From assembly GCA_900542425.1 (NCBI GenBank), contig UQNQ01000001.1:1-64000 (forward strand): 64,000 bases of DNA. Direction: 5' to 3'. A model generated the notes under the pieces. That model did no database searches and was not told the DNA's origin. It worked only from the letters and a program-made list of their open reading frames with translations. Position numbers and translations under genes: made by a program. Position 1 is the first letter of the stretch; every line of letters begins with the position of its first letter. Below are positions 1-7,534 of this stretch, piece after piece. Source of the stretch: an uncultured Eubacteriales bacterium (lineage in GTDB: Bacteria > Bacillota > Clostridia > Oscillospirales > CAG-272).

Positions 1-8
1 GCCCAGGT

Positions 9-1148
9 ATGATGATGAATAGCCGATGCATTATCGAAGGTCTTTCCTTAAAAGCTATGTATGAAAAAGGCAATATTTCTGACTTGCAAATTCATCTTTT
101 GCAAAAGCAGGTCTTTCTAATTGAATTTAATTGTTATAAAAAATTTTCTGATATTTCAAAAGAATTCTTATTCCCAGATAAACTAAGATATGATTGGGAG
201 CAAACCTGCTTATTTTACAAAGAAAAACTTGATGGAAAATTCTCTGAACAGGAGATCAATAGATTTTTAATATCAGGCAATCCTTTTTTGTGTTGTGAAA
301 AAGTAAATTATCATAAAATTGTCGAAACTTATTTAAGCAAAGACTTTGCAATTTGGTACGGTTTGCTAAGTCAATACTCACACCCCTCAGATAACACATG
401 CTACCAAAATGAAAGCATTCTTCCTTTATTATTTGGTGTATATGAGTTAATTAAAAAAACTTACGGGTGTCTTCCCTCATCTAATAAACTTACATTAACA
501 TCATATATTGACATGTGCGTGAGTGCAAACGAAGCCAAACGCTTTCTTGAATTAGTTAATCAAGAGTGCACTTATCTGCAAGGAGTAGTTGATGTTTTTG
601 AGCAGCATTTTAAAAACAATTATGTCAGCAACACACTTCATATTTTTTGTTTACTGTTGCATGAGATGTCATTTGACACCCTAACCGGTCTTAGCGAACA
701 GGTAAAATCAAAATGGAAGATCATGCTGGAACTAATGGTATTGTTTTATTATTGTTATTTAACTCAACCGTTTGCACCGGAAAGATGTAAATTGTTAGTA
801 ATGCATACAGAAGTGCAGCGCTTTAGGAATATTGGCAAAGAATATAAACTTGAAGAAGTTTATCAATGCTATAAACAGCTGTATCCTAATGGCTGTGATT
901 TTTCACAATTTTCAACAAGCTTTAAAAAAACTGCTGGATACACAATAGACGAAAAGGGACATTCAGAAAGTCTTTCCGAAATGGTTCGAATCTTTATAGA
1001 TGAGTTTGACAAAACATCAAAGCGAGCTCGATCTATGTATTTGGATTATTTTGAAAGTCAAATGATTTCACAGCCAACGGTTATATGTGGTTTGCAAATT
1101 CGGGGGCTTTTATGGATGTGTACAACATTTTTAGTGCAATTGACATAG
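9..1148 (+). CDS. DUF5677-like hypothetical protein, possibly 5'-truncated by window edge
   Basis: 379-residue AT-rich protein without signal peptide or membrane segments. The N-terminal region (R-x-I-I-E-G-L around residue 6) and the WYGLLSQYSHP stretch near residue 115 resemble the helical DUF5677 family of unknown function, often found near phage-defence genes; this is pattern recognition, not a search. The frame is open upstream of the first ATG, so the gene may begin outside the window. The last ~20 residues read poorly, while the overlapping frame at 1085-1315 gives a more protein-like C-terminus, so a frameshift near 1080 is suspected. Base composition differs from the core genes to the right, which suggests acquisition. 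Confidence 0.55.
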   Translation: MMMNSRCIIEGLSLKAMYEKGNISDLQIHLLQKQVFLIEFNCYKKFSDISKEFLFPDKLRYDWEQTCLFYKEKLDGKFSEQEINRFLISGNPFLCCEKVNYHKIVETYLSKDFAIWYGLLSQYSHPSDNTCYQNESILPLLFGVYELIKKTYGCLPSSNKLTLTSYIDMCVSANEAKRFLELVNQECTYLQGVVDVFEQHFKNNYVSNTLHIFCLLLHEMSFDTLTGLSEQVKSKWKIMLELMVLFYYCYLTQPFAPERCKLLVMHTEVQRFRNIGKEYKLEEVYQCYKQLYPNGCDFSQFSTSFKKTAGYTIDEKGHSESLSEMVRIFIDEFDKTSKRARSMYLDYFESQMISQPTVICGLQIRGLLWMCTTFLVQLT

Positions 1149-1315
1149 GAATAGATTTGATACTGAAAAAAATACACATGTTATTTAAAACGCATTCAAT
1201 TATTGAAGAATCAAAAGAATATAAAAATGTTATTAATGTAGTGAGAAACTGTTCAAAGAGAAATTTGAATTGTCGCGTATGCCAAAAATTAATTTATAAT
1301 TTTTCTTTTAGCTAA
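1085..1315 (+). pseudogene. Probable frameshifted C-terminus of the preceding DUF5677-like gene
   Basis: This 76-residue frame begins inside the end of the preceding ORF, in a different frame. It has amphipathic helical sequence (MDVYNIFSAIDIGIDLI) and extends the protein by about 60 residues. Seen: overlapping frames with plausible coding composition. Inferred: one indel separates the body of the gene from its original C-terminus. It could instead be a chance open frame. Confidence 0.35.
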
Positions 1316-1584
1316 TTTTTGCTCTCTATCTACATACCATAATATGTCCAACTTATAATATTCTTTACAATACGTTTCAAATCACAAAATATATTAAAGA
1401 CTATCTGTTTATAAATGGTGATGCTGAAACCAAAGGAACGATGGAAAGTCTCAATCTCAAACCAATTGAAAAAGTAAAGATATCATGCGCAAGAAAGCTT
1501 TTCAATGACATATCTACGGAAAATGTCAAGTATCACGATGTGGACAGTTATCAAAATCTTCTGAACATCATGAACGCATTATAA
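1312..1584 (+). pseudogene. Coding remnant without a start codon
   Basis: Open frame of 90 codons ending at TAA 1582-1584, with no ATG until 1441 and no ribosome binding site. The translation is protein-like (for example KPIEKVKISCARKLFND then NVKYHDVDSYQNLLNIMNAL), so this looks like the 3' part of a truncated gene. The family was not recognised. Together with the frameshifted neighbour it marks the left edge of the island as decayed. Confidence 0.4.
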
Positions 1585-1635
1585 TCATGATTCGCATGAA
1601 CACAGATTATCTTCGTGTTCACTTTAGGTGTAATA

Positions 1636-1667
1636 TTTGAGGTGGTAGCCAAAGCTACCACCTCAAA
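1636..1667. terminator. Strong perfect hairpin, probable terminator
   Basis: Perfect 14-base stem: TTTGAGGTGGTAGC (1636-1649), loop CAAA, GCTACCACCTCAAA (1654-1667), followed by CTTTTATCT. The T tract is weak but the stem is very stable. It insulates the decayed left genes from the repressor promoter. A smaller GAACAC/GTGTTC hairpin lies just upstream (about 1598-1620). Confidence 0.6.
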
Positions 1668-1696
1668 CTTTTATCTGAAAAATTTCTCCAACCCCC

Positions 1697-1753
1697 TTGA
1701 CAAATTATGAGACAAGTTGTATAACAATATCGTATTAAGACATATTGTCTCAT
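1697..1753 (+). promoter_or_regulatory. Promoter and paired operators of the LexA-like repressor
   Basis: TTGACA (1697-1702), 17-base spacer, TATAAC (1720-1725). Two dyads overlap it: ACAA-G-TTGT centred at 1716 within the spacer/-10, and AGACA-TAT-TGTCT centred at 1744 near the expected start site. The outer half-sites GAGACAA (1709-1715) and TTGTCTC (1745-1751) are exact complements. This arrangement fits autorepression by the downstream gene product. Confidence 0.7.
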
Positions 1754-1770
1754 TTTGTGGTGAGGTAAAC

Positions 1771-2394
1771 ATGCGACCGATCAATTATGATGCCATTACG
1801 GCGATGAAAAAATGCATACAGGAAAATATGGTTTCCGGAAAAACTTCCCTGACCCTGCGTTCCATCGCGGAACAGACCGGTGTTCCGTTCCAGACGGTAG
1901 GGCGCTATATCAAGCAGTTTATCGACAGCGGAGAGATCAAGATTGACGAAGAGTACGGGTATGTACTGACCGAAATGGCGGGCAAGATCAACCGTGTGCG
2001 AGGCGTGCCGCTTGTCGGCAATATTTCGTGCGGTTCACTGAACATTGCGGAAGAGGATATTACTGACTATATCAAAATTCCCGAAAAGCTGATTGCCGAC
2101 GGGGAGTACTTTCTGCTCCGCGCGCAAGGGGATTCGATGATCAACATCGGGATCGAATCCGGCGACCTGGTCCTGATCCGCAAACAGAATTATGCCAATC
2201 CCGGTCAGGTGGCAGTTGTCATTTCAACTGAGTTTTCGGATGCGGGCGGAACACTGAAACGCTACTACCCGGAGCCGGAAAAGAAGAGAGTACGCTTGCA
2301 TCCTGAAAACGACAGCATGAAGGACTTCTTTGTCCGGGAATGCGTCGTTCAGGGCGTCGCAAAAAAGGTGTTCAAAGTGAGGGATATTGAATGA
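1771..2394 (+). CDS. LexA/S24-family self-cleaving repressor of the mobile element
   Basis: 207-residue transcriptional repressor with an N-terminal winged helix-turn-helix (about residues 8-68) and a C-terminal S24 peptidase domain. Visible catalytic features are the nucleophile Ser122 in GDSM and the general-base Lys163 in GTLKRYY. The expected autocleavage site is Cys87-Gly88 (ISCGSL), a Cys-Gly pair instead of the usual Ala-Gly. The start at ATG 1771 is chosen because it follows GGTGAGG and begins the conserved domain; an upstream TTG at 1717 would lie inside the -10 region. It overlaps the next gene by 4 bases (ATGA). By family logic it should repress element genes and be inactivated during the SOS response. 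It is probably not the host LexA. Confidence 0.85.
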   Translation: MRPINYDAITAMKKCIQENMVSGKTSLTLRSIAEQTGVPFQTVGRYIKQFIDSGEIKIDEEYGYVLTEMAGKINRVRGVPLVGNISCGSLNIAEEDITDYIKIPEKLIADGEYFLLRAQGDSMINIGIESGDLVLIRKQNYANPGQVAVVISTEFSDAGGTLKRYYPEPEKKRVRLHPENDSMKDFFVRECVVQGVAKKVFKVRDIE

Positions 2395-2618
2395 AAAATA
2401 AGAATTCTGAGTGCTGCCCGCAGGACAGGTGTCCCCGGTGCGGCGAGTTTGCCGTCGGTTACGGTTCGAGACGGCTCAAGAACAATTCCAAAATCATGTC
2501 TGCTGATTCTGCGCGCGGAGACTTTCTGTTTCTCTGCCCCAACTGTAAGGCAAGGCTGACTTTGGTAAGCGAACTGCTACATAACGCCGAGGCACCCGCG
2601 GCGAGCGTTACGGGGTGA
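2391..2618 (+). CDS. Small zinc-ribbon protein
   Basis: 75-residue soluble protein with two Cys pairs, CPRCG (after CCPQDR, residues ~8-18) and CPNC (residues ~49-52), spaced like a zinc ribbon. It is translationally coupled to the LexA-like repressor through a 4-base overlap, so the two are co-expressed. Function not recognised; a DNA-binding or modulator role is only an inference from the fold. Confidence 0.6.
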   Translation: MKNKNSECCPQDRCPRCGEFAVGYGSRRLKNNSKIMSADSARGDFLFLCPNCKARLTLVSELLHNAEAPAASVTG

Positions 2619-2660
2619 GAAAAAAGAATGTCATCCTCCCGGCTGTGAAATCGGGAGCAA

Positions 2661-2717
2661 AGGGGCGACATCATAAGGCGGCTCATACTGAGTCTGTCTT
2701 TGTGATGCCGCCCTTTT
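2661..2717 (+). terminator. Rho-independent terminator after the repressor operon
   Basis: Stem GGGCGaCATCA (from about 2663) pairs with TGATGcCGCCC (2702-2712), followed by TTTTT (2713-2717). The region 2619-2660 holds nothing else recognisable. Confidence 0.6.
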
Positions 2718-2762
2718 TCGGCTGATTTTAGCTATATTATAAAATCTGCCGAAAAAACAGAA
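2718..2762. terminator. Second inverted repeat, terminator-like
   Basis: TCGGCTGATTTTA pairs with TAAAATCTGCCGA with one T-T mismatch across an AT-rich loop. The stem is flanked by TTTTT on the left and AAAAAA on the right, so it could terminate leftward transcription. No leftward gene is present at this side, so it may instead be a repeat end. Confidence 0.4.
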
Positions 2763-2837
2763 TGAATCCGCTTTAGCGGTTTCAGATATAAATTCACGGA
2801 ACGGGAGGTGAGTAAGAGAGTAATCGAAATCTTTTTA

Positions 2838-2918
2838 TTGACATATCGGGGAGTGTGAGCTTCTTTTCGTACATAGCCTGCCTCACAGGTCTATGACTAC
2901 AAAAAGGAGGTATCATGT
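2838..2918 (+). promoter_or_regulatory. Leader of the excisionase-like gene with hairpin before the RBS
   Basis: TTGACA at 2838-2843 has no clear -10 at 17 bases. A hairpin CATAG-CCTG / CAGG-T-CTATG (2872-2895, loop CCTCA) sits immediately before AAAAAGGAGG (2901-2910). The hairpin has no T run, so translation control is more likely than termination. Confidence 0.35.
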
Positions 2919-3152
2919 ATGTGTGATATCGAAACATTAAAGGGGCTCATGTTTACAGACTACCCCGACCTGGTTGACGTGGCACAGCTTCAGAAAATGC
3001 TGTCGGTCAATCGGCACACTGCCTACGATCTGATCGGAAGCGGCGCTTTCAAAGCAGCAAAAGTCGGAAGAAAGTACTTAATCCCGAAGATCGAAGTTAT
3101 CAAATTTCTCTATAAGGATTCTGTTTCGGCAGGGGGAGGTGTAAGCGCATGA
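2919..3152 (+). CDS. Excisionase-like HTH protein
   Basis: 77-residue protein with a MerR/excisionase-type helix-turn-helix (residues ~18-65: VDVAQLQKMLSVNRHTAYDL ... AAKVGRKYLIPK), the pattern of the HTH_17 family. Such proteins bind DNA of mobile elements as recombination directionality factors or as regulators of replication/mobilization genes. The start at 2919 follows AAAAAGGAGG; the ATG at 2915 runs into a stop after three codons. It overlaps the ATPase gene by 4 bases, so the two are one operon. Confidence 0.7.
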   Translation: MCDIETLKGLMFTDYPDLVDVAQLQKMLSVNRHTAYDLIGSGAFKAAKVGRKYLIPKIEVIKFLYKDSVSAGGGVSA

Positions 3153-4366
3153 GTGAAGAGCTGATGAGCAAAAACATCGACACACAACCCGAGGCAGATC
3201 CGACCTCTTCGCATTATCAGAATGACCCATCATTCATTGACGAGGATCAAACTCCCGAAGCACAGGAGAAAGCCATTATCGAATGGCAACGAGCCGCCTA
3301 TCCGGGCTATGTGAAAATCCGTTCTTGCGAGGAAATCTACGATACGATTTATCACAAGCGAGATCCCATTGTAGAAGGACTCATCGACTACGGAACGATC
3401 ATACTCGGCGGCGCATCCAAGGTGGGAAAGAGCTTCCTGTCCCTTCAGCTGGCGTACTGCGTCAGTCAAGGACTGCCGTTTCTTGGCTTTAAGACAAATC
3501 AAACGGGTGTGATCTATTTCGCCCTTGAGGATGTCGAAAGACGAATTCAGCAACGAATGCAAAAGATGTTCGGCCTTGAGCCGGCGAGTAATTTGTATTT
3601 TGCAACCGAAGCCGGATATGTAGGCGGCGGAGGATTTGAAGAACAGCTTAACACCGTTCTTCACGAACACCCTGATGTCGGACTTGTAATAGTCGATGTT
3701 ATGCAGAAGATTCGTAACCCGTTGGAGCAATCAAGCTACGGCACGGACTATCTTTTCATAACAGCCGTCAAGGAGCTTGCCGACAAATACGGCATCTGCC
3801 TTATCTTGGTGCACCACACACGAAAGACCACAGACAGCGATATCTTCAAAATGTTGTCGGGTTCTATGGGTATCACAGCCGCCGTTGACGGCTCCATGGT
3901 GCTCTACAAGAAGGAACGAAAATCAGGCGAAGCAACACTTGCCGTTGTGGGGCGAGATATTCGTGACCGTGAGCTGAACCTTGTGCGCGATTGGGAATCA
4001 TCGAAATGGGAGCTTGTATCCGAAGAAGACATCATTGACTTGCCAAGCTTGCCCGACAAGATCTTACTTGCCGTCGCCGCTTTGCTCTCTGACGAGCGTC
4101 CTCTGTGGATCGGCTCTGCGGATGCACTTGTCAAAGCCACCGGTCTTGAAATGTCGCCAAACGCACTTTCAAGATACCTCGGAAGCCATGTAACGGAGCT
4201 GAAGAAGGAATACTTCATCGAATTCTCGAAAGGGAGAACCAACAGCGGCAGAAGCATAAGACTGATGTACGGCGAGGGCAAGCCTCTTACAAAGGATTTG
4301 ATCAATGAAATGAACAGAGGAAAAAGTGATCATCAAGCATCGCCCGACAGCGGCGTGACGATATGA
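3149..4366 (+). CDS. RepA-like AAA ATPase (mobile-element replication protein)
   Basis: 405-residue RecA-fold ATPase of the RepA/AAA_25 group. Walker A is GGASKVGKS (residues ~88-96), a Walker B-like strand is VGLVIVDVMQ (~178), and a HHTRK motif follows near residue 230. The C-terminal ~130 residues look like a winged-helix or accessory domain. Such hexameric ATPases act as replicative helicases for plasmids and integrative elements and often bind repeated sites next to their own gene. Here the 3' end of the gene runs directly into a cluster of CGTCA repeats. Start ATG follows GGGGGAGG and overlaps the HTH gene. Confidence 0.75.
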   Translation: MSEELMSKNIDTQPEADPTSSHYQNDPSFIDEDQTPEAQEKAIIEWQRAAYPGYVKIRSCEEIYDTIYHKRDPIVEGLIDYGTIILGGASKVGKSFLSLQLAYCVSQGLPFLGFKTNQTGVIYFALEDVERRIQQRMQKMFGLEPASNLYFATEAGYVGGGGFEEQLNTVLHEHPDVGLVIVDVMQKIRNPLEQSSYGTDYLFITAVKELADKYGICLILVHHTRKTTDSDIFKMLSGSMGITAAVDGSMVLYKKERKSGEATLAVVGRDIRDRELNLVRDWESSKWELVSEEDIIDLPSLPDKILLAVAALLSDERPLWIGSADALVKATGLEMSPNALSRYLGSHVTELKKEYFIEFSKGRTNSGRSIRLMYGEGKPLTKDLINEMNRGKSDHQASPDSGVTI

Positions 4367-4713
4367 CGGTCGTGACGGTATTTTCAAATGCCGGGCAAAA
4401 AACAAAATACCGTGGCGATAAAAACATCGTCACGATCGACACTACCGTCATGGGAGCCGAAAACAGCGCTGAAAATCCGTCCGGAAACGCGAAAAATCCC
4501 TTTACACGAAAATCTGCGATTGGAATGTGTAGCGAGCATAGGAGTGGTCATGCCACTCCCCGGCAAAAGGCGTACTGCCACCTGTAGTGCCACACGCCTT
4601 TGTCCGCTGAGGGAGTTCCCTTAAACCCCACAGAAAAGTATCGTCACGCGTTGCGTCAATTTCGGCAAATATCGTCACGGATGACGGAATTTTCGGCGCC
4701 GGTATCGTCATGG
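4354..4713. repeat. CGTCA-motif (TAYCGTCAYG) repeat cluster, candidate ori or oriT
   Basis: At least nine copies or near-copies in both orientations: CGTGACGATA (4354), TGACGG (4364), CGTGACGGTA (4371), TACCGTGGCGATA (4408), ATCGTCACGAT (4426), TACCGTCATGG (4443), TATCGTCACG (4639), TATCGTCACGG (4670), ATGACGG (4681), TATCGTCATGG (4703). The ORF crossing this stretch looks non-coding. The position between a RepA-like ATPase and a MobC/relaxase pair fits iterons or relaxosome binding sites. Confidence 0.6.
4541..4600. promoter_or_regulatory. Two hairpins in the centre of the repeat cluster (oriT candidate)
   Basis: GGAGTGG-TCATG-CCACTCC (4541-4559) and AAGGCGT ... ACGCCTT (4567-4600). Inverted repeats next to nic sites are normal for MOBP relaxase origins of transfer, and mobC and the relaxase follow immediately. 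No nic consensus could be assigned by eye. Confidence 0.4.
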
Positions 4714-4747
4714 TTTTAAGAGAATTTGATAAAGAAAGAGAGTTTAT

Positions 4748-5107
4748 ATGGCAGGTAAAAAGAAAAGAGATTATTCAAAAGTCAAAAGAAAAAACTGCGG
4801 CACTCCGATACAAATCAGGGTGACGCCGGAACTGAGAGCTACCATTGAAAGAAACGCAAAAGCCTGCAAGCTTTCCGTTTCGGAGTATGTCAGGCAGATT
4901 GCAACTATCCACAATCCAAAAGCCTTACCGCCGGAGGAGTTCTACGAAATTCTGGACTTTCTCAAGATTTGCAAATCCAATATTGAAGCCAATATGTCAT
5001 GGCGCTTCGGCAAACATGAGCTGAACACTCTGATCGACCTTTACAATACTTTCGACGAACGGGTGCAGACCTACTATGAAAACGACGCCGGAGGTGAAGC
5101 AAAATGA
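4748..5107 (+). CDS. mobC: MobC-like relaxosome accessory protein
   Basis: 119-residue basic protein. After a Lys/Arg-rich N-terminus comes a ribbon-helix-helix segment (residues ~22-52: IQIRVTPELRATIERNAKAC then SVSEYVRQIA), typical of MobC/relaxosome proteins. These bind oriT and help the relaxase to nick DNA. It is followed 46 bases later by the relaxase gene and preceded by the repeat and hairpin region, the usual oriT-mobC-mobA order. The RBS is only AAAGAGAG, so initiation may be weak. Confidence 0.75.
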   Translation: MAGKKKRDYSKVKRKNCGTPIQIRVTPELRATIERNAKACKLSVSEYVRQIATIHNPKALPPEEFYEILDFLKICKSNIEANMSWRFGKHELNTLIDLYNTFDERVQTYYENDAGGEAK

Positions 5108-5153
5108 ACTCCAAAATTCATTCACTTCCCCAGAATTCGGAAGGTGATCCGGC

Positions 5154-6686
5154 ATGGCAGTAACGAAAATCTGGCCGGTAAAAGACAGCATCGGAAGGCT
5201 GATCGACTATGCAAAAAATCCCGACAAGACCGCCTTTGAAAATCTTGAAACCGTCATGGCTTATGCCAAAAACGAGGACAAGGTGATCTTTGAAAAGGGC
5301 GAAACCTGTTACCTTGTGACCGCACTGAATTGCCGCGGCGATCCGCTGGAGTCCATGATGAAAGTGCAAAAGCATTTTGGCGCTAAGGGAGAAAATCTCG
5401 CTTACCACGCCTATCAGAGCTTCAAACCGGGAGAGGTTACGGCAAAGGAATGTCACGAAATCGGAGTCAGACTTGCCGAGCGGCTATGGGGCAACCGCTA
5501 TCAGGTTTTGGTGGCGACTCATACCAACTGCTCGCACATGCACAACCACTTTGTGGTCTCCTCCGTGAGCTTTCGGATCGGCAAAAAGCTTGACACCGGG
5601 AATAACTATTGGAAGCGGGTGCTTGCACCCGCTTCTGATGCCATTTGCCGCGAATACGGTCTTTCTACCTTGGGCAAGAGAGGAAAAGCCGCGCCTCGGG
5701 TACTCTATATGGAGGAAAAGAAAGGCAGGAAAACGCCTTACCGGCTCATGTTTGACGCTCTCAAAGGCGCTTTGCATCTTGCCACAAGCGATGGCGATCT
5801 GAAAAAGTATCTCTTTGACATGGGGTATGAGCTTGACATCAGAAAGGCGAAGATAAAGAGCCGTTTTTCTGAAAAATGGGTCAATCTCAAAACGCTTGCT
5901 GATACGTTCGGCGAAGGCTGTATGCCGTCTGATTTTGAGTATTTCTATGAAAGCAATGAGGCGGAATATGAGAAAGGAATGCTCGGATGTGAACGCACTT
6001 ACAACTTTGAAATGAAACGCCGCCGGGAGGCAAACGGCATCTATCGAGTTCAGGATTGGCGCGCACGCGGCTCGCTTGATCCGTATCCCGGTGAGCTGAA
6101 CACAGCGGCAAAAATACTCGGCGTGTTTATGATCCTCTTGGGCTGGAATGTGCCCAAGTCTATCCTGACGGGCAAGAAAACTTCTTATACGCCGCTGTCT
6201 CCCGAAATGAAAGCCTATCTCCGGGATGAGCGTAAGCAGTGCGAAATGCTCTCGAAAACGGCTGACATCATGGGACGGGAAAACCTCCATACCGGCGAGG
6301 ATGCGATGAACTATCTTGAGAAGATCGACACAAAAATTCTTGCTCTTGTCAAGGAGAGAAAGAAGCTTTATTATCAGGCAGGAAGGCAGGAAAACGGCGA
6401 CGGAAAGCTCTTTCTGTTGAATCAGATCGGGCTTGTCAATGAACAGCTGAAAACTTACCGGTATGAAAAAAAGTGTATTTTCAATCTTCTGGAACGTAGC
6501 GGAATCATGAAAGAAATGATCGAGAATGAGATGCTGATGCGCCGGGAAAAGCGAGAACGGGAGTACAAAAAGGAGGAGCCGGTTTTTGAGATACGCTATG
6601 AGTGGCAGTCGGACGAAAGAGAGGATGGTCGCCGTTACTCGCCGCCCATAAATTCGGGACGGAAAAGCGGCGATTGGGAACGATAA
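5154..6686 (+). CDS. MOBP-type relaxase
   Basis: 510-residue conjugative relaxase that would nick oriT and attach covalently to the 5' end of the transferred strand. The candidate catalytic Tyr is Y19 in LIDYAKNPDKT. The metal-binding histidine motif is HTNCSHMHNHF (residues ~122-132). The rest includes a charged helical C-terminal region with Lys/Arg/Glu-rich coiled-coil character. The Ser/relaxase domain occupies about residues 1-200. No coupling protein or type IV secretion genes are in the window, so the element would be mobilizable rather than self-transmissible. A long antisense frame over this gene is a shadow. Confidence 0.85.
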   Translation: MAVTKIWPVKDSIGRLIDYAKNPDKTAFENLETVMAYAKNEDKVIFEKGETCYLVTALNCRGDPLESMMKVQKHFGAKGENLAYHAYQSFKPGEVTAKECHEIGVRLAERLWGNRYQVLVATHTNCSHMHNHFVVSSVSFRIGKKLDTGNNYWKRVLAPASDAICREYGLSTLGKRGKAAPRVLYMEEKKGRKTPYRLMFDALKGALHLATSDGDLKKYLFDMGYELDIRKAKIKSRFSEKWVNLKTLADTFGEGCMPSDFEYFYESNEAEYEKGMLGCERTYNFEMKRRREANGIYRVQDWRARGSLDPYPGELNTAAKILGVFMILLGWNVPKSILTGKKTSYTPLSPEMKAYLRDERKQCEMLSKTADIMGRENLHTGEDAMNYLEKIDTKILALVKERKKLYYQAGRQENGDGKLFLLNQIGLVNEQLKTYRYEKKCIFNLLERSGIMKEMIENEMLMRREKREREYKKEEPVFEIRYEWQSDEREDGRRYSPPINSGRKSGDWER

Positions 6687-6690
6687 GAAA

Positions 6691-6716
6691 AACTCCCGCG
6701 GGTTTCCGTGGGAGTT
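6691..6716 (-). terminator. Terminator of the leftward nucleotidyltransferase gene
   Basis: AACTCCCGCGG (6691-6701), loop GTTT, CCGTGGGAGTT (6706-6716). Read on the minus strand the stem is followed by TTTTTC, so it terminates the leftward gene; it may also stop relaxase transcription. Confidence 0.65.
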
Positions 6717-6725
6717 AATCAACTA

Positions 6726-7379
6726 TTACGATTTGAAATACCCGTATTTCTGACAGATTTCGTGCACTGTTTTGGCAAAGATAGATCTGGATTTCACATG
6801 AGGATCAGAATTGCTATTTTTCTTCATGATATACAAATCTCGTACAGCGTTCCACAAGCCTTCATTGTGACACCATTCAATTTTTTCAGGTAGCTCATAA
6901 AAACTTTTTGGCTGCTCTTGCCATTCATATGTGTTTTGATTTTTATTGAAATAAATGAATTCTTGGCAATCATAGCCATCATCATCGACATAATCGTTGA
7001 CAACTGCAAAATCACAACTATGTAATATAGTGCTGTTCTTGGTATCTTTCACTTTAATGGTTATGACTCGTTTGCTATCCTCACAGTTGTCATATTGAAA
7101 CAAGTGGTTGTACTTGTTAAAAGCGGTCATAAGTGTGGTTTTGATTTGCTTTGGGGTGTAATCATTATCGTCGTCATTGACTCGGATATTCACATCAAAA
7201 TCAAATCCGGTATTTGATTTTTTGTCTTCAGTTATCATGTTTCTGCTGGCACTTCCGATGAATTGGTATGAGAATGTGAATTTGGTTCTGACTTCTTTCT
7301 GAACTAAATGAATGAGAGTTTCAATCTCCTTGCGTATGGGAGAAGCTTGTCTCTTCGAGACATATTGATAGTCATGCAT
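6726..7379 (-). CDS. Nucleotidyltransferase-fold protein (cargo gene)
   Basis: 217-residue soluble protein with the polymerase-beta-like signature: G42-S43 (FIGSASR), Asp60 and Asp62 (GFDFDVN), and the third Asp123 in SCDFAVV. The catalytic triad appears complete. Family members transfer nucleotides to proteins, RNA or small molecules; relatives include MNT-type toxins/antitoxins and CD-NTase-like signal synthases, but which branch this is cannot be told by eye. The start at ATG 7379 is preferred over 7430 because AAAGGA lies 8 bases upstream. It is AT-rich, opposite in orientation to all neighbours, and has its own promoter and terminator, as expected for a cargo or defence gene. Confidence 0.7.
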   Translation of the reverse strand: MHDYQYVSKRQASPIRKEIETLIHLVQKEVRTKFTFSYQFIGSASRNMITEDKKSNTGFDFDVNIRVNDDDNDYTPKQIKTTLMTAFNKYNHLFQYDNCEDSKRVITIKVKDTKNSTILHSCDFAVVNDYVDDDGYDCQEFIYFNKNQNTYEWQEQPKSFYELPEKIEWCHNEGLWNAVRDLYIMKKNSNSDPHVKSRSIFAKTVHEICQKYGYFKS

Positions 7380-7442
7380 ATTATAATCCTTTCTTTGCCC
7401 AAACCGACCATTTAGATTTTTCAGAAACATCCAAATTGTATT

Positions 7443-7470
7443 ATTATATCACAATTTCCTAAATTGTCAA
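7443..7470 (-). promoter_or_regulatory. Promoter of the nucleotidyltransferase gene
   Basis: On the minus strand TTGACA (7470-7465), 16-base spacer, TATAAT (7448-7443); both boxes are perfect consensus. The predicted transcript has a leader of about 60 bases. Confidence 0.7.
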
Positions 7471-7534
7471 TAGTATAAATTTGAAAATCACTAAAAATTT
7501 ATTTTTTTATGGAAATTTATTCGCATACAGATAA

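Noticed and set aside
4363..4624. Short open frames (74-78 codons) on both strands downstream of the ATPase gene
   Set aside because: They cross the CGTCA-repeat and hairpin region and mutually overlap; they are better explained as non-coding cis elements.
5484..6722. 412-codon minus-strand open frame opposite the relaxase gene
   Set aside because: Shadow of the relaxase coding strand, low-quality protein sequence without motifs.
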